From Candidatus Desulforudis audaxviator MP104C (lineage in GTDB: Bacteria > Bacillota > Desulfotomaculia > Desulfotomaculales > Desulforudaceae), in assembly GCF_000018425.1 (NCBI RefSeq), contig NC_010424.1, positions 744,001 through 808,000 of the forward strand: a stretch of DNA of 64,000 nt, in the 5' to 3' direction. The notes beneath the pieces were generated by a model. The model was not told where the DNA came from, made no database searches, and was given only the letters and a program-made list of their open reading frames with translations. Positions 43,796-51,304 of this stretch are shown here, one piece after another. Each line of letters starts with the position of its first letter. Position 1 is the first letter of the stretch. Both the position numbers and the translations under genes were made by a program.

Positions 43796-44169
43796 CCGGC
43801 ACCCGGACTAATCCACCACTCCGATCACGGCAGCCAGTACACCTCGCTGGCGTTCAGCCAGCGGCTCCAAGAGGCCGGGATCCTGGGGTCAATGGGTTCG
43901 GTCGGGGACGCGCTTGATAACGCCATTGCCGAAAGCTTTTTTGCCACGTTTACAGACCGAGTTGCTAAACCAAAGATACTGGCCGACCCGTCAAATGCTG
44001 CGCTCGGCGATCTTTGAATACGAGGTTTTCTATAACCGCCACCGTCTACACTCTCGGCACTCGGATACTTGAGCCCGGCGGAGTTCGAAAGGAGGTGGCA
44101 TTTGCAGCAACAGGTTGCAGCAGCTTGAAACCAAGCGGTAAAACTGTCCACAAAACCGGGGCAACTCCA
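43796..44169 (+). pseudogene. IS3-family transposase end fragment
   Basis: The reading LIHHSDHGSQYTSLAFSQRL carries the second Asp of the IS3 integrase, and NAIAESFFATF carries the Glu. It then shifts frame (SAIFEYEVFYNRHRLHS, then GYLSPAEFERR). The segment TGTCCACAAAACCGGGGCAA at 44145 onward matches IS3-type terminal repeats, so the right end is present while the left two thirds are gone. Confidence 0.75.
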
Positions 44170-44234
44170 CTTTAAGGCCTGGTGGGAAACATCAAAAGAT
44201 TCACGCTGACACGATGTAGCTCTCTGCCTGGCAC

Positions 44235-44272
44235 CAAACGCCTGTTTCCTACAGAAAATTTGGTGTTATAAT
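44235..44272 (+). promoter_or_regulatory. lexA promoter with degenerate SOS box
   Basis: CAAACGCCTGTTTC (44235-44248) keeps the AAAC-N4-GTTT symmetry of the Gram-positive LexA box, and TATAAT follows at 44267-44272, 20 bases before the lexA start. It fits autorepression of lexA by a weaker box than the dinB one. Confidence 0.6.
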
Positions 44273-44292
44273 CTGCCCAGGGGGTCGAGCTT

Positions 44293-44883
44293 ATGGAGCT
44301 GACGCCGCGGGAATCCCAGATTCTGGACTGCATACTGAAGCACCTCGAGGACAAAGGCTACCCTCCGTCCGTCCGGGAAATCGGCAAAGCCACAGGGCTT
44401 AGGTCCCCGGCCACCGTGCTCTCCTACCTGCGCCGCCTGGAAGACAGGGGTTTCCTGCGCCGGGACCAGACAGCTTCGCGCGCGGTGAGCGTGGGCCCGC
44501 GGCTCAGGGCGGTGGCCGTGCCTCTCCTGGGCAGGATAGCCGCCGGTCAGCCGCACCCCGCGGTCGAGTACCGCGAGGATGTGCTCCTCCTGCCGGCCGA
44601 ACTCACTGGGAGCGGGGAATGCTTCGCCCTCCGCGTCCGGGGCGAGAGCATGGTGGAGGCGGGCATACTGGACGGCGACCTGGTTGTCGTCCGCAGGCAG
44701 CCCACGGCGGAGAACGGCGACATCGTGGCCGCGCTCGTCGCGGGGGAGGCAACAGTCAAGCGTTTCTACCGGGAGGACGGGCGCATCCGCCTTCAGCCGG
44801 AAAACAGAACTATGCGGCCGATTTTCACCGACGAGGCCGCCATTCTCGGCAAGGTCGTTGCCCTGATCCGGAAGTGCTCTTGA
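44293..44883 (+). CDS. lexA: LexA repressor
   Basis: A 196-residue LexA of normal length. The winged helix (residues 1-65, LTPRESQILDCIL; SPATVLSYLRRLEDRGFL) binds SOS boxes. The cleavage bond is Ala84-Gly85 (RIAAGQP), with catalytic Ser119 (GESMVEAG) and Lys156 (ATVKRFY). RecA filaments on single-stranded DNA trigger self-cleavage and derepress the SOS genes. GGGGGTCGAGCTT before ATG 44293 is a moderate ribosome site. It is followed by dinB under its own LexA-boxed promoter. Confidence 0.96.
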   Translation: MELTPRESQILDCILKHLEDKGYPPSVREIGKATGLRSPATVLSYLRRLEDRGFLRRDQTASRAVSVGPRLRAVAVPLLGRIAAGQPHPAVEYREDVLLLPAELTGSGECFALRVRGESMVEAGILDGDLVVVRRQPTAENGDIVAALVAGEATVKRFYREDGRIRLQPENRTMRPIFTDEAAILGKVVALIRKCS

Positions 44884-44927
44884 CACGAACACCTGTTCGG
44901 GTTATCCTGAGACCAAACACCTGTTCG
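44880..44927 (+). promoter_or_regulatory. dinB SOS promoter with two LexA boxes
   Basis: TTGACA (44880-44885), 17-bp spacer, TATCCT (44903-44908). A perfect LexA box CGAACACCTGTTCG (44886-44899) fills the spacer and a second, CAAACACCTGTTCG (44914-44927), lies 28 bp on. Repressor on either site would block RNA polymerase. Confidence 0.88.
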
Positions 44928-44943
44928 GTCAGGAGGGCTTCCC

Positions 44944-46131
44944 GTGGAGAGGGCGATTCTTTTAGCGGACGTGGACGCCTTCTACGCCAGCGTCCACCAG
45001 GCGCTGGACCCCGGCCTGAAAGGCAGGCCGGTCGTCGTGGCCGGCGACCCCGCAGCGCGCCGCGGCGTCGTCCTGGCGGCCAGCTACGAGGCCAAGGGCA
45101 GGGGCGTGAAGACGGGCATGCCGGTGCGCGAGGCGCGGCGGCTGTGCCCTGACGGGGTCTTCCTCAAACCGCAGCACCACCTCTACCTGCACTTTTCCAC
45201 CCGCATCCTGGGCATCATGCGCGACTTCACCCCGCTGGTAGAGCCGTTCTCCATCGACGAGGCCTTCCTCGACGTCACCGGGTGCCGAAACCTCTTCGGC
45301 CCCCCGGAAGAAATCGCCCTGGCCCTCAAAAGGCGCATCCGCCGCGAGGTGGGCGTAACCTGCAGTGTCGGGATAGGACCGAACAAGCTCCTGGCCAAGA
45401 TGGCCGCGGGGCTCCGAAAGCCGGACGGCCTCACGGTCCTGCGGCACGAGGACGTGCCCGCGCGGCTCTGGCCCCTGCCGGTGAGGGAACTCTTCGGCGT
45501 CGGCCCCCGGTACGAGGAGCACCTGCGAAGGCTTGGCATCCGCACCATCGGCGACCTGGCCAGCTTCCCGGTGAGGGTTCTCAAGATGCGCTTCGGGGTT
45601 TACGGCGAGCTCCTCTGGCGGTGCGCCAACGGCGTGGACGAGAGCCCCGTCGACCCCCGTTCGCTCGACAGGTGCAAGAGCGCCGGCCACCAGATAACCC
45701 TGCCCAGGGACTACCGCCGTCACGGGGAGATAAGGGTGGTCATCCTGGAGCTGGCCGACCAGGTGGCCGCGCGGGTCAGGGCCGGCGGTTACGCGGGCAG
45801 GACGGTGGTCCTCTCCCTGAAGGACGCCGGCTTCAGGTACCTGTCGCGCCTGAAGACCCTTCCGGCGCCCACCGACCTGGCGGCGGACATCTACCGGGCG
45901 GCGGCAAGTCTTCTGGAGCGGCACTGGCCGGAAGGGTGGCCGGTGCGCATGGTGGGGGTGGCCCTGGCCGGGCTCGTCGCCAGGCCGCCGGTGCAGGCGA
46001 CCCTCTTCGGGGAGAGGGAGAGGCTGGAGGCGGCCGAGCGGGCCTGCGACCACATCCGGGAGAGGTTCGGGGCGCGGGCGGTCTTCCGGGCGTCCTCCCT
46101 CACGGGGGCCGGGGTGTTGTATGCGCGGTAA
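44944..46131 (+). CDS. dinB: DNA polymerase IV (Y family)
   Basis: AGGAGG precedes GTG 44944 by seven bases. The product of 395 residues has the Y-family active site: ILLADVDAFYASV (first metal Asp) and FSIDEAFLDV (Asp-Glu), a helix-hairpin-helix (LFGVGPRYEEHLRRLGI), the little-finger domain and a clamp-binding motif QATLF near the C-terminus. It makes short, error-prone bypass of damaged template. Direct control by LexA is seen in its promoter. The overlapping next gene suggests an SOS operon of at least two genes. Confidence 0.95.
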   Translation: MERAILLADVDAFYASVHQALDPGLKGRPVVVAGDPAARRGVVLAASYEAKGRGVKTGMPVREARRLCPDGVFLKPQHHLYLHFSTRILGIMRDFTPLVEPFSIDEAFLDVTGCRNLFGPPEEIALALKRRIRREVGVTCSVGIGPNKLLAKMAAGLRKPDGLTVLRHEDVPARLWPLPVRELFGVGPRYEEHLRRLGIRTIGDLASFPVRVLKMRFGVYGELLWRCANGVDESPVDPRSLDRCKSAGHQITLPRDYRRHGEIRVVILELADQVAARVRAGGYAGRTVVLSLKDAGFRYLSRLKTLPAPTDLAADIYRAAASLLERHWPEGWPVRMVGVALAGLVARPPVQATLFGERERLEAAERACDHIRERFGARAVFRASSLTGAGVLYAR

Positions 46132-46447
46132 CTCCCTTTGGGAAAGCCACCGGATCGTTCTCCCGGAACTGTGCGAGAGGGCGGCGAAACGCTGTGCGGA
46201 CTGCCGCTTCTTTGTCAGGATCCAGGGAAGGGAAGAGGCGCGGTGGGGCTGCGTGGCCGGCCTGCCCGGCTACGGCGCCCCCGGGAAGCTGATCCCGGAA
46301 AGCCTGCCCGCGGCGGAGGTCATCAGGGTTGCGGGCAAAGACGGCCTCCTCCGGGCGGTCTCCCGCGGCGACCCGAACGCTCAGGCGTGCGGGCTTTTCC
46401 TCCCCAGGTGCAGGAAGCTTGTTCCTTCCGTCCCGGAGTATAGGTAG
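46121..46447 (+). CDS. Cysteine-containing small protein in the dinB operon
   Basis: ATG 46121 overlaps the end of dinB by 11 bases, so it is translated from the same SOS transcript. The 108-residue product has CADCRFF in the first third, a lone Cys in RWGCVAG, and a C-terminal CGLFLPRC, a spacing that could form a zinc site. No signal or span. The family is not recognised. In related Firmicutes small YolD-like or zinc proteins follow Y-family polymerases; this one is not YolD-like. Confidence 0.65.
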   Translation: MRGNSLWESHRIVLPELCERAAKRCADCRFFVRIQGREEARWGCVAGLPGYGAPGKLIPESLPAAEVIRVAGKDGLLRAVSRGDPNAQACGLFLPRCRKLVPSVPEYR

Positions 46448-46536
46448 CACGGAAGGTGTGGTTTTTGTTCCCGTTGCAGGGTTTTAAGCGGGGGTGCGCA
46501 AAAAGGTGTACAAAAACGATGCTAGGAGTGTCTCCT

Positions 46537-46734
46537 ATGGAGTGCCGGAAGGACAAAAACCTTGCCCGCTGTACCTGCACCTACGAGCCGTGCGAGAAAA
46601 AAGGCCTCTGCTGCGAGTGCGTGGTCTACCACAGAAGCCGCGGCGAGCTTCCCGGCTGCTTCTTCCCGCCGGAGGCCGAGCGCACCTACGACCGCTCGGT
46701 GGGCGCCTTCATCCGCGCCTGTCAGAAGCGGTGA
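46537..46734 (+). CDS. DUF6485-like cysteine-rich protein
   Basis: ATG 46537 follows AGGAG by about 10 bases; 65 residues. Eight cysteines are arranged as [20 protein letters not shown] followed by [10 protein letters not shown] and LPGCFF. This matches the DUF6485 family, small cytoplasmic, presumably metal-binding proteins of unknown role found mostly in anaerobes. It lies 89 bases after the dinB operon. Confidence 0.75.
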   Translation: MECRKDKNLARCTCTYEPCEKKGLCCECVVYHRSRGELPGCFFPPEAERTYDRSVGAFIRACQKR

Positions 46735-46740
46735 CTTAAG

Positions 46741-46985
46741 GCAACTCTAAAAACCTGCCCGGTCTGCGGGTTCCTCTTAACCCGCAGTGGCGCGTACTGC
46801 TCCGACAGGTGCCGGAAGAAAGCCCTGCGCCGGGAGCACAGGGAGGAATGCCTGTGCGTCGCTTGCGGCGCTCCCTCGCCTGGCGGAACGCGCTGCCCTG
46901 CGTGCGCTGTGAAGCACGCCGCCAGGGTGCGAAAGCGCAAGGCAAAACTGCAGGAAGAGGGGTGCTGCCGTGACTGCGGGTACGG
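46741..46985 (+). pseudogene. Zinc-ribbon protein remnant without start
   Basis: Directly after the DUF6485 stop and in the same frame, without an ATG/GTG/TTG, the sequence reads TCPVCGFLLTRSGAYCSDRC, then CVACGAPSPGGTRCPACAV, then GCCRDCG: several CxxC knuckles of a treble-clef or HNH-associated zinc protein. It runs into a PIN gene remnant. A missing start codon and a fused end mark it as broken. Confidence 0.5.
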
Positions 46986-47413
46986 TAGTAGTACCGGAGG
47001 CCGTGTACCGCGAAGTAGCGAACGATTTACCCGGGGGCAAGGAGGTCGTCGATGCGGTCAAGTCGGGTTGGCTCCAGGTCAAGGGTGTTAAAACACCGGA
47101 GACTGTTCACCTGCTCTAGGTGCAAGGTCTGAAGGGGAGGGGTGAGTGCGAGTGCATCGTCCTCGCGAAGGAAATCGGTGCAAAGGCGATTCCCCTCGAT
47201 GACAAGAGAGCGCGAAAAACGGCGCAGGCAACCGGTATTGAGGCAGTGGGTACTTTAGCCCTACTGGTGTACGCTACAAAAGAAGAGCTTTTGACAAAAA
47301 AGGATGCCGGTGCCGCTGTCAAATCGCTGATGGAAACGGGATTTCGGATTTCCAAATATCAGGGTTACTTTCCGTTTTACCCAGGCCAGTCGGCCTGGGC
47401 TATTCTAGTCTAG
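46970..47413 (+). pseudogene. DUF3368 PIN-like toxin, N-truncated, in-frame TAG
   Basis: From GTG 46970 the frame reads VVVPEAVYREVANDLPGG and AVKSGWLQVKGVK, halts at TAG 47117-47119, and continues GECECIVLAKEIGAKAIPLD, DDKRARKTAQATGIEAVGTL and a GFRIS end, the usual pattern of DUF3368 PIN-fold RNases. The first strand with the catalytic Asp (SDTSPLI-like) is missing, replaced by the zinc-ribbon scrap. No antitoxin of the usual UPF0175 type is seen next to it. Confidence 0.75.
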
Positions 47414-47451
47414 TATCTCGAAATGGTTTGGTAGAGGTCATAGGGTCGAAT

Positions 47452-47477
47452 CCCGGGGTGAAAACCCCGGGGCTTTT
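47452..47477 (+). terminator. Intrinsic terminator with GNRA-type loop
   Basis: CCCGGGGT, loop GAAA, ACCCCGGG, then GCTTTTAT. It lies after the PIN remnant and immediately before IS605 element 3. Confidence 0.75.
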
Positions 47478-47479
47478 AT

Positions 47480-49091
47480 AAGATAGCCGCGGGAAGACCC
47501 GTCTTCTTCAGGGGGCGGGATGAAAGCGGCCCTTACGATAGGGAGTGAATTGCCGTGGGTTGGGCAAAGAAAAAAGGCAAGAAGCAGGAAAACCGGCTGT
47601 ACCTGACCAGGGTAGCGCCGCTTCCGCTGGATAAATGGCTGCCCGTCTTCGAGATACCCATGCTTGCTGGGACGAAGCTGTGGAACTCCTGCGTGTGGGA
47701 GAGCCGGGAAGCCTGCAAAAACGGCACAAAGTACCCGACTGAAAGCGAGATGAAGGAAAAGTTCAAGGGCTACGAGTCCTGGAAACGGCTCCACTCCCAG
47801 AGTTCCCAGTCTGTGGTGGAAGAGTATTTCGAGGCGGTGCGCTCCTACGTCAAACATAAAGACAACGGACGCGACGAGATGCGCCCGCCCGGATTCAAGC
47901 CCAAAGCTACCTTGCGCACTATAACCTGGAAGCGGCAGGGCTTCGAGTGCCGGGAAGGCCTTTTGACCCTGAAGCTCTCCCGCAAGCTGGACGACATCGG
48001 AGTGTCACTTCCCGAGGGCTTTGACACCCTGGAATTGCCCGACGGCACAGTTTTGAAGGGGACGCCTGTCGAGGTCAAGGTGAAAGCGGTTTACCGCAAG
48101 GGGAAAGTGGTTGGTTTAGAGATGCACGTCACCTGGGACTTCGGCGTGGTGCCGATGGTGCTGGCCGGCAAGGTGTCGGCCTACGATTTAAACGCCGCCC
48201 TGGTCGCCAGGGGTTCCACCGAAGGCAGCCAGCAGTTACTCGTCTGCCGGGAACTGCTCTCTTTAATTCAGTACCGGAACAAAGTAATCGCTGAGTTCCA
48301 GCAGAAAATGTCGCGCTTGAAGGAGGGTTCCCGGAAATGGAAAGCATTACTTGCGGCCAAACGCGACAGGCTCAAAAAGCTTGGCCGCCGGATTAAGCAG
48401 TTGACCAACGCCTTGACCAAACTGATGGCCGAGCTGGATCGGGCGGAGGATATAGCATTTTCCGTGCTGGGCGATTTAACTGATATCAGGCGGAAAGCTC
48501 GTACAGGCGACAAAAATAAGAAAGCCAGCCAGAAGATTAACCAGTTACCTTACGCTCAAATCGAGCGGCAGCATAGCTACAAGTCTCTGCTCAGGCAGGT
48601 ATATCCAGACAAAGCGAGCGAGAGGTACAGCTCTCAGACGTGCAGTCATTGCGGGGCGAGGAACAAGTCTTACCGGGTCCACCGGGGCCTTTGGCGCTGC
48701 GAGAAGTGCCGTGTGACGATGCATGCCGATTTAAACGGTGTTAACGGCGTCATGAAGAATTACCTGTTCGGGCGTTGTGGTATGGAGCAGCCTTTCCTGC
48801 TTAAGCCGCTGGAAGTGTACCGGTGGGACAAAAGGTTTAACCGTTTTGTGAAAGTATCTCTAAGGGCTGTGGCGTAGTGCCGGGCACCTGGAGTAGTTGT
48901 GGCGTTAGTGACCGCCCCCTTTGGGAGCCGAAAGGCGTCTGTACCAGAGTTACCCGCATGTATCTATCCAATTCGTAACACGGGAAAAACATCCGATTCG
49001 CAATACCCAATGCGCCAGGTAAACCGATGATCCCGGGAGTACGGGTAAGGTTTGTAGAAGCCTTACCCCTTCAGGGGTAGGGAGTAGTCAC
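47480..49091 (+). mobile_element. IS200/IS605-type element 3 (tnpB only)
   Basis: The left end AGCCGCGGGAAG with CCCGTCTTC-TTCA-GGGGGCGGG and ATGAAAGCGGC (47485-47531) is nearly the same as in element 2. The right end has TACCCC-TTCA-GGGGTA then GGGAGTAGTCAC, ending at 49091. The last bases form the stop codon of the higA-like gene on the other strand. There is no tnpA. Bases from 49092 would be the guide region of the omega RNA. Confidence 0.78.
47555..48877 (+). CDS. tnpB: TnpB-like protein lacking the RuvC-II Glu
   Basis: GTG 47555 after GGGAGTGA. The 440-residue product has RuvC-I Asp211 (VSAYDLNAAL), a zinc ribbon (CSHCG...CEKC) and RuvC-III Asp392 (MHADLNGVNG). Where RuvC-II should read hydrophobic-Glu-Asp-Leu, this protein has SVLGDLTDIR, with Gly306 (codon GGC at 48470-48472) in place of the catalytic Glu. 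An acid elsewhere, such as Glu337 in AQIERQHS, might substitute, since TnpB clades with relocated catalytic residues have been reported; otherwise it is nuclease-dead. It is diverged from the other two TnpBs, although its element ends match element 2. Confidence 0.85.
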   Translation: MGWAKKKGKKQENRLYLTRVAPLPLDKWLPVFEIPMLAGTKLWNSCVWESREACKNGTKYPTESEMKEKFKGYESWKRLHSQSSQSVVEEYFEAVRSYVKHKDNGRDEMRPPGFKPKATLRTITWKRQGFECREGLLTLKLSRKLDDIGVSLPEGFDTLELPDGTVLKGTPVEVKVKAVYRKGKVVGLEMHVTWDFGVVPMVLAGKVSAYDLNAALVARGSTEGSQQLLVCRELLSLIQYRNKVIAEFQQKMSRLKEGSRKWKALLAAKRDRLKKLGRRIKQLTNALTKLMAELDRAEDIAFSVLGDLTDIRRKARTGDKNKKASQKINQLPYAQIERQHSYKSLLRQVYPDKASERYSSQTCSHCGARNKSYRVHRGLWRCEKCRVTMHADLNGVNGVMKNYLFGRCGMEQPFLLKPLEVYRWDKRFNRFVKVSLRAVA

Positions 49092-49363
49092 CGCGGACGA
49101 ATACTAACATCCAAATCCGCATCCAGAGCATTCGCTATCTTTTTGAGAAAGGCGATGGACGGGTTCGCCCGGCCGCTTTCGAGGCGGGCGATGACGGATT
49201 GAGTGGTGCCGATACGTGCGGCCAGGGCGGCCTGGGTAACGCCCATTTTGACGCGCCGCTCAATAATCGCCCTCAAGAGGCGGTATTCGGGCTCCAAAGC
49301 GTAGTACTCGTTTTTGAAGTCTGGGTTTTTCAACAATTCGGCTTTAAGGTCGCGCCACTTCAC
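49088..49363 (-). CDS. HigA-like XRE antitoxin
   Basis: A 91-residue protein with one XRE helix-turn-helix (RRVKMGVTQAALAARIGTTQ, SVIARLESGRANPSIAFLKK) at residues 33-85. It overlaps the toxin gene upstream by four bases (ATGA), the reverse order usual for HigBA. The stop codon TGA (49088-49090) is made entirely by the right end of IS605 element 3, so the natural C-terminus may be shortened or changed. It should bind the toxin and repress the pair. Confidence 0.85.
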   Translation of the reverse strand: MKWRDLKAELLKNPDFKNEYYALEPEYRLLRAIIERRVKMGVTQAALAARIGTTQSVIARLESGRANPSIAFLKKIANALDADLDVSIRPR

Positions 49364-49713
49364 CGGGGATTCCTCCTCTGCAGATAGTCTTTCATCCGGG
49401 ACACCGCAATGTTCAACTCTTTTCGCGGCAGTTTATGGGTCTTTTTAGCGAACCCGTGCACCAGAACCAATGAATTTCCGTCGCTGAAGAAAAGCAACCG
49501 GTAAGCCTGGCCGCCGAAGGGGACGCGAAGTTCCCGCAGGCCGCCGGTATCTGGCAAGGGCCTGATGTGAGGCATCCCAAGGCCGGGACCGTACTCTTCC
49601 AGTAAATCAAGCGCACGGGCGGTCTTGGCTTGACTCTTCGCGTCCAGCGCAGCGATAAAATCGGCTACCGGGCAGGCTCCGCTTGGCGTCTCGTAGAGGA
49701 CGATCTCCCACAT
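49360..49713 (-). CDS. HigB/Gp49-family toxin
   Basis: ATG 49713; 117 residues. The Gp49/HigB-like RelE fold is visible: WEIVLYETPSGACPVADFIA, then LPDTGGLRELRVPFGGQAYR, LLFFSDGNSLVLVHGFAKK and THKLPRKELNIAVSRMKDYL. These toxins are mRNA interferases. It is the first gene of the pair and is likely repressed by the HigA-like partner. AATTAATTTC/TATAGC-rich DNA upstream (49725-49745) should carry the promoter on the minus strand. Confidence 0.87.
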   Translation of the reverse strand: MWEIVLYETPSGACPVADFIAALDAKSQAKTARALDLLEEYGPGLGMPHIRPLPDTGGLRELRVPFGGQAYRLLFFSDGNSLVLVHGFAKKTHKLPRKELNIAVSRMKDYLQRRNPR

Positions 49714-49859
49714 TCAGTTCATCCTTTATAGCTTATATGCTATATTATGGCGCAAAACCAATCTGGCGTCAATTAAAACCTTACCCGGGCGGGCGGAGCG
49801 GTTCCACGTCCCGCACCACCGTCCCGCGCGGGCACTGCGGGCACCACGACGCACGACGT

Positions 49860-50105
49860 TCGTATGCTCAGCAAAGAAGTTGAACAGCAGTTCGGCGCCC
49901 GACCGGGAAAACGGGACGAAACCTACTTCATCAACAATGATCAGGTGATACTTGGACCACTGTTTCAGGTAGCGGCCCAGACGGTGCTCCTGCTGAGCGG
50001 CCAGGAGCTCGTCGACCAGCTGCATCGCGATGGTGAATCGCGTGCGGTAGCCGCGCTGACATAGGGCCACCGCGATAGCGGTGCACAAGTGGCTTTTCCC
50101 CTTAT
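49860..50105 (-). pseudogene. IS21 IstB ATPase fragment
   Basis: Minus-strand frame with GKSHLCTAIAVALCQRGYRT (Walker A end), LVDELLAAQQEHRLGRYLKQ and YHLIIVDEVGFVPFSRSGAE (Walker B, IIVDE). This is the central part of the IS21 helper ATPase. The N-terminus, arginine finger region and IstA are missing, and the flanks are unrelated. Confidence 0.85.
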
Positions 50106-50148
50106 GTAAAGCTTTACATAACGGCAAGACACTACCAGGTGTTATAAT
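50102..50148 (+). promoter_or_regulatory. 20-bp palindrome and promoter of small-gene cluster
   Basis: TTATGTAAAGCTTTACATAA (50102-50121) is a perfect palindrome. TATAAT follows at 50143-50148, about 14 bases before the first small gene. It may be the operator of an autoregulated pair. Confidence 0.5.
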
Positions 50149-50161
50149 GTTTCCGAGGTGA

Positions 50162-50410
50162 TTGATGATGTCAGCAGACCATCTGGCCCAGGAAATCGAA
50201 AAGCTGTCCCCGAATGAATTGCACCGGTTGTACCGGGTTATAGTTGCCAAACTGGCGATACCGCTCCAGGAACCGGAGTCGTTTTACGATGACTGGGGCG
50301 ATCCGGAAGTTGATAAGACCTATGCTAAAACCTGGCAATTCGGGGTGATCGAGCATGAAAGCCAGAAGAACTGCTTGCCAACCATCAAAACAGGTGCTGA
50401 CTGGACCTGA
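50162..50410 (+). CDS. Small hypothetical protein, 82 residues
   Basis: A short ATG run at 50165-50170 follows CCGAGGTGATTG. The product begins MSADHLAQEIEKLSPNELHR, helical and acidic, then SFYDDWGDPEVDKTYAKTW, a pattern seen in short antitoxin-like proteins. The last 20 residues overlap the start of the next frame. There is no toxin of a known type beside it. The palindrome upstream suggests autoregulation. Confidence 0.5.
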   Translation: MMMSADHLAQEIEKLSPNELHRLYRVIVAKLAIPLQEPESFYDDWGDPEVDKTYAKTWQFGVIEHESQKNCLPTIKTGADWT

Positions 50411-50534
50411 GGCCCGCCTAGAAAAACAGATCGTGGCCTTTAAGTCTGACATGCTCTGGTGTCTGTTTGTTTCTTCGGTTGCCCAGGTAATGGTGTTCGT
50501 CGGAATGTTTGCAGTGATTTTCCAGCGGGTCTGA
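50355..50534 (+). CDS. Small coiled-coil membrane protein (DUF1640-like end)
   Basis: ATG 50355 lies inside the previous gene, with no strong ribosome site, and opens 59 codons: a basic start (MKARRTACQPSKQ), a short helix (PEARLEKQIVAFKSDML) and one span (WCLFVSSVAQVMVFVGMFAV) ending IFQRV. The helix-span end resembles DUF1640-type coiled-coil membrane proteins, which are usually longer. It may be a truncated relative. Overlap with the preceding gene is 56 bases in another frame. Confidence 0.45.
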   Translation: MKARRTACQPSKQVLTGPEARLEKQIVAFKSDMLWCLFVSSVAQVMVFVGMFAVIFQRV

Positions 50535-50558
50535 GCTAAAGACAAGGGGGAGTTTGGG

Positions 50559-50768
50559 ATGTCCATCAAAAAGAACTGCCTGAAAGCCCTTGTCGACCGG
50601 CTGTCCGATCGGCAGGTAGACGAACTGTGGGAAATCGTGACGTCCATGGTCTGGCCTGAGGAAGAAATAACCCCCGAAGAAGCCCGGGAACTGGACGAAG
50701 CGATCAAGGAACTGGACGCCGGCAAGAGGATCCGGGCCGAAGACGTTTGGCGCGAACTGGGCATTTAA
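50559..50768 (+). CDS. Antitoxin-like small protein, 69 residues
   Basis: GGGGGAG precedes ATG 50559. The product MSIKKNCLKALVDRLSDRQV is followed by acidic helices (EEEITPEEARELDEAIKELD) and ends RIRAEDVWRELGI. The end motif A-E-D-V-W-R-E-L is common in antitoxin-like proteins upstream of RelE/ParE genes, but no toxin follows. A terminator lies 125 bases later. Possibly an orphan antitoxin. Confidence 0.6.
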   Translation: MSIKKNCLKALVDRLSDRQVDELWEIVTSMVWPEEEITPEEARELDEAIKELDAGKRIRAEDVWRELGI

Positions 50769-50892
50769 AGCAAGCTGCTGCAGGAAAATACTCTGGTAAA
50801 GGGGTTTGTGTTAAGACAAGCGCGGATAGGTCTATTGGCGACCGGAAGTGCTGAAAAAGCTCAATTCTTGGTTACCTGGGGTGGTTACGAAG

Positions 50893-50926
50893 TAGCCCAA
50901 TATCGGATTGGGCTATTTTTCGTTTT
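50893..50926 (+). terminator. Intrinsic terminator
   Basis: TAGCCCAAT, loop ATCGG, ATTGGGCTA, then TTTTTCGTTTT. It ends the small-gene cluster at 50.1-50.8 kb. Confidence 0.85.
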
Positions 50927-51032
50927 GCGGGGCCAACCAGGTTGGATCATCCCTGCCTGGATGTAAGTGACCAGAGATGCCCCGGTTTTTTTGCAGGACT
51001 TTTGACACAGGAGGGGAGCAAATTGGCGAAAG

Positions 51033-51300
51033 GTGTGTGTTGTTCCTACACAACGTAGGCAGTAATACCTAACCAAAAGTAGGCATCAGGTGCAAACTTG
51101 ACGAACTGTGTTCCCGAATCGCCGGGTGAAACTCCCGTACGCGCGGAAGGTTGGCCGCGTGGAAAGGCTAATACTCCGACGTGCTGCGAGGAAACGGTCA
51201 AGGGGCGATCTTTTATGCCAAGACTGGTGCCATCCGTAGCGGAAAAAGAGAGAAGGGATGCGGCGTGAGGGGCCGGATTCAAACCCGGCCCTCCCCGGCC
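51033..51300 (+). ncRNA. Structured RNA, possibly group II intron domain I relic
   Basis: No coding frame fits, but the DNA is full of short paired segments and GNRA-type tips: CGCCGGGTGAAACTCCCGTACG, then GGTTGGCCGCGTGGAAAGGC, then GAGGAAACGG. The start GTGTGTG and the CCTAACC...AGTAGG and GGTGAAACTCC patterns resemble what I recall of domain I (D1C part) of bacterial group II introns. Neither domain V nor a reverse transcriptase follows; the region ends at a terminator. It could instead be an independent small RNA with its own terminator. Confidence 0.4.
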
Positions 51301-51304
51301 GCAG

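Noticed and set aside
45282-46292. 336-residue frame overlapping dinB
   Set aside because: Low-complexity Gly/Arg/Pro/Ala composition and complete overlap with the conserved polymerase gene.
47425-47460. GGGTCGAATCCCGG resembling a tRNA T-loop
   Set aside because: It belongs to the intrinsic terminator before IS605 element 3; no cloverleaf can be drawn.
51265-51300. T-arm-like GGCCGGATTCAAACCCGGCC as part of a tRNA
   Set aside because: No acceptor, D or anticodon arms in the right spacing, and the stem is too long for a T arm.
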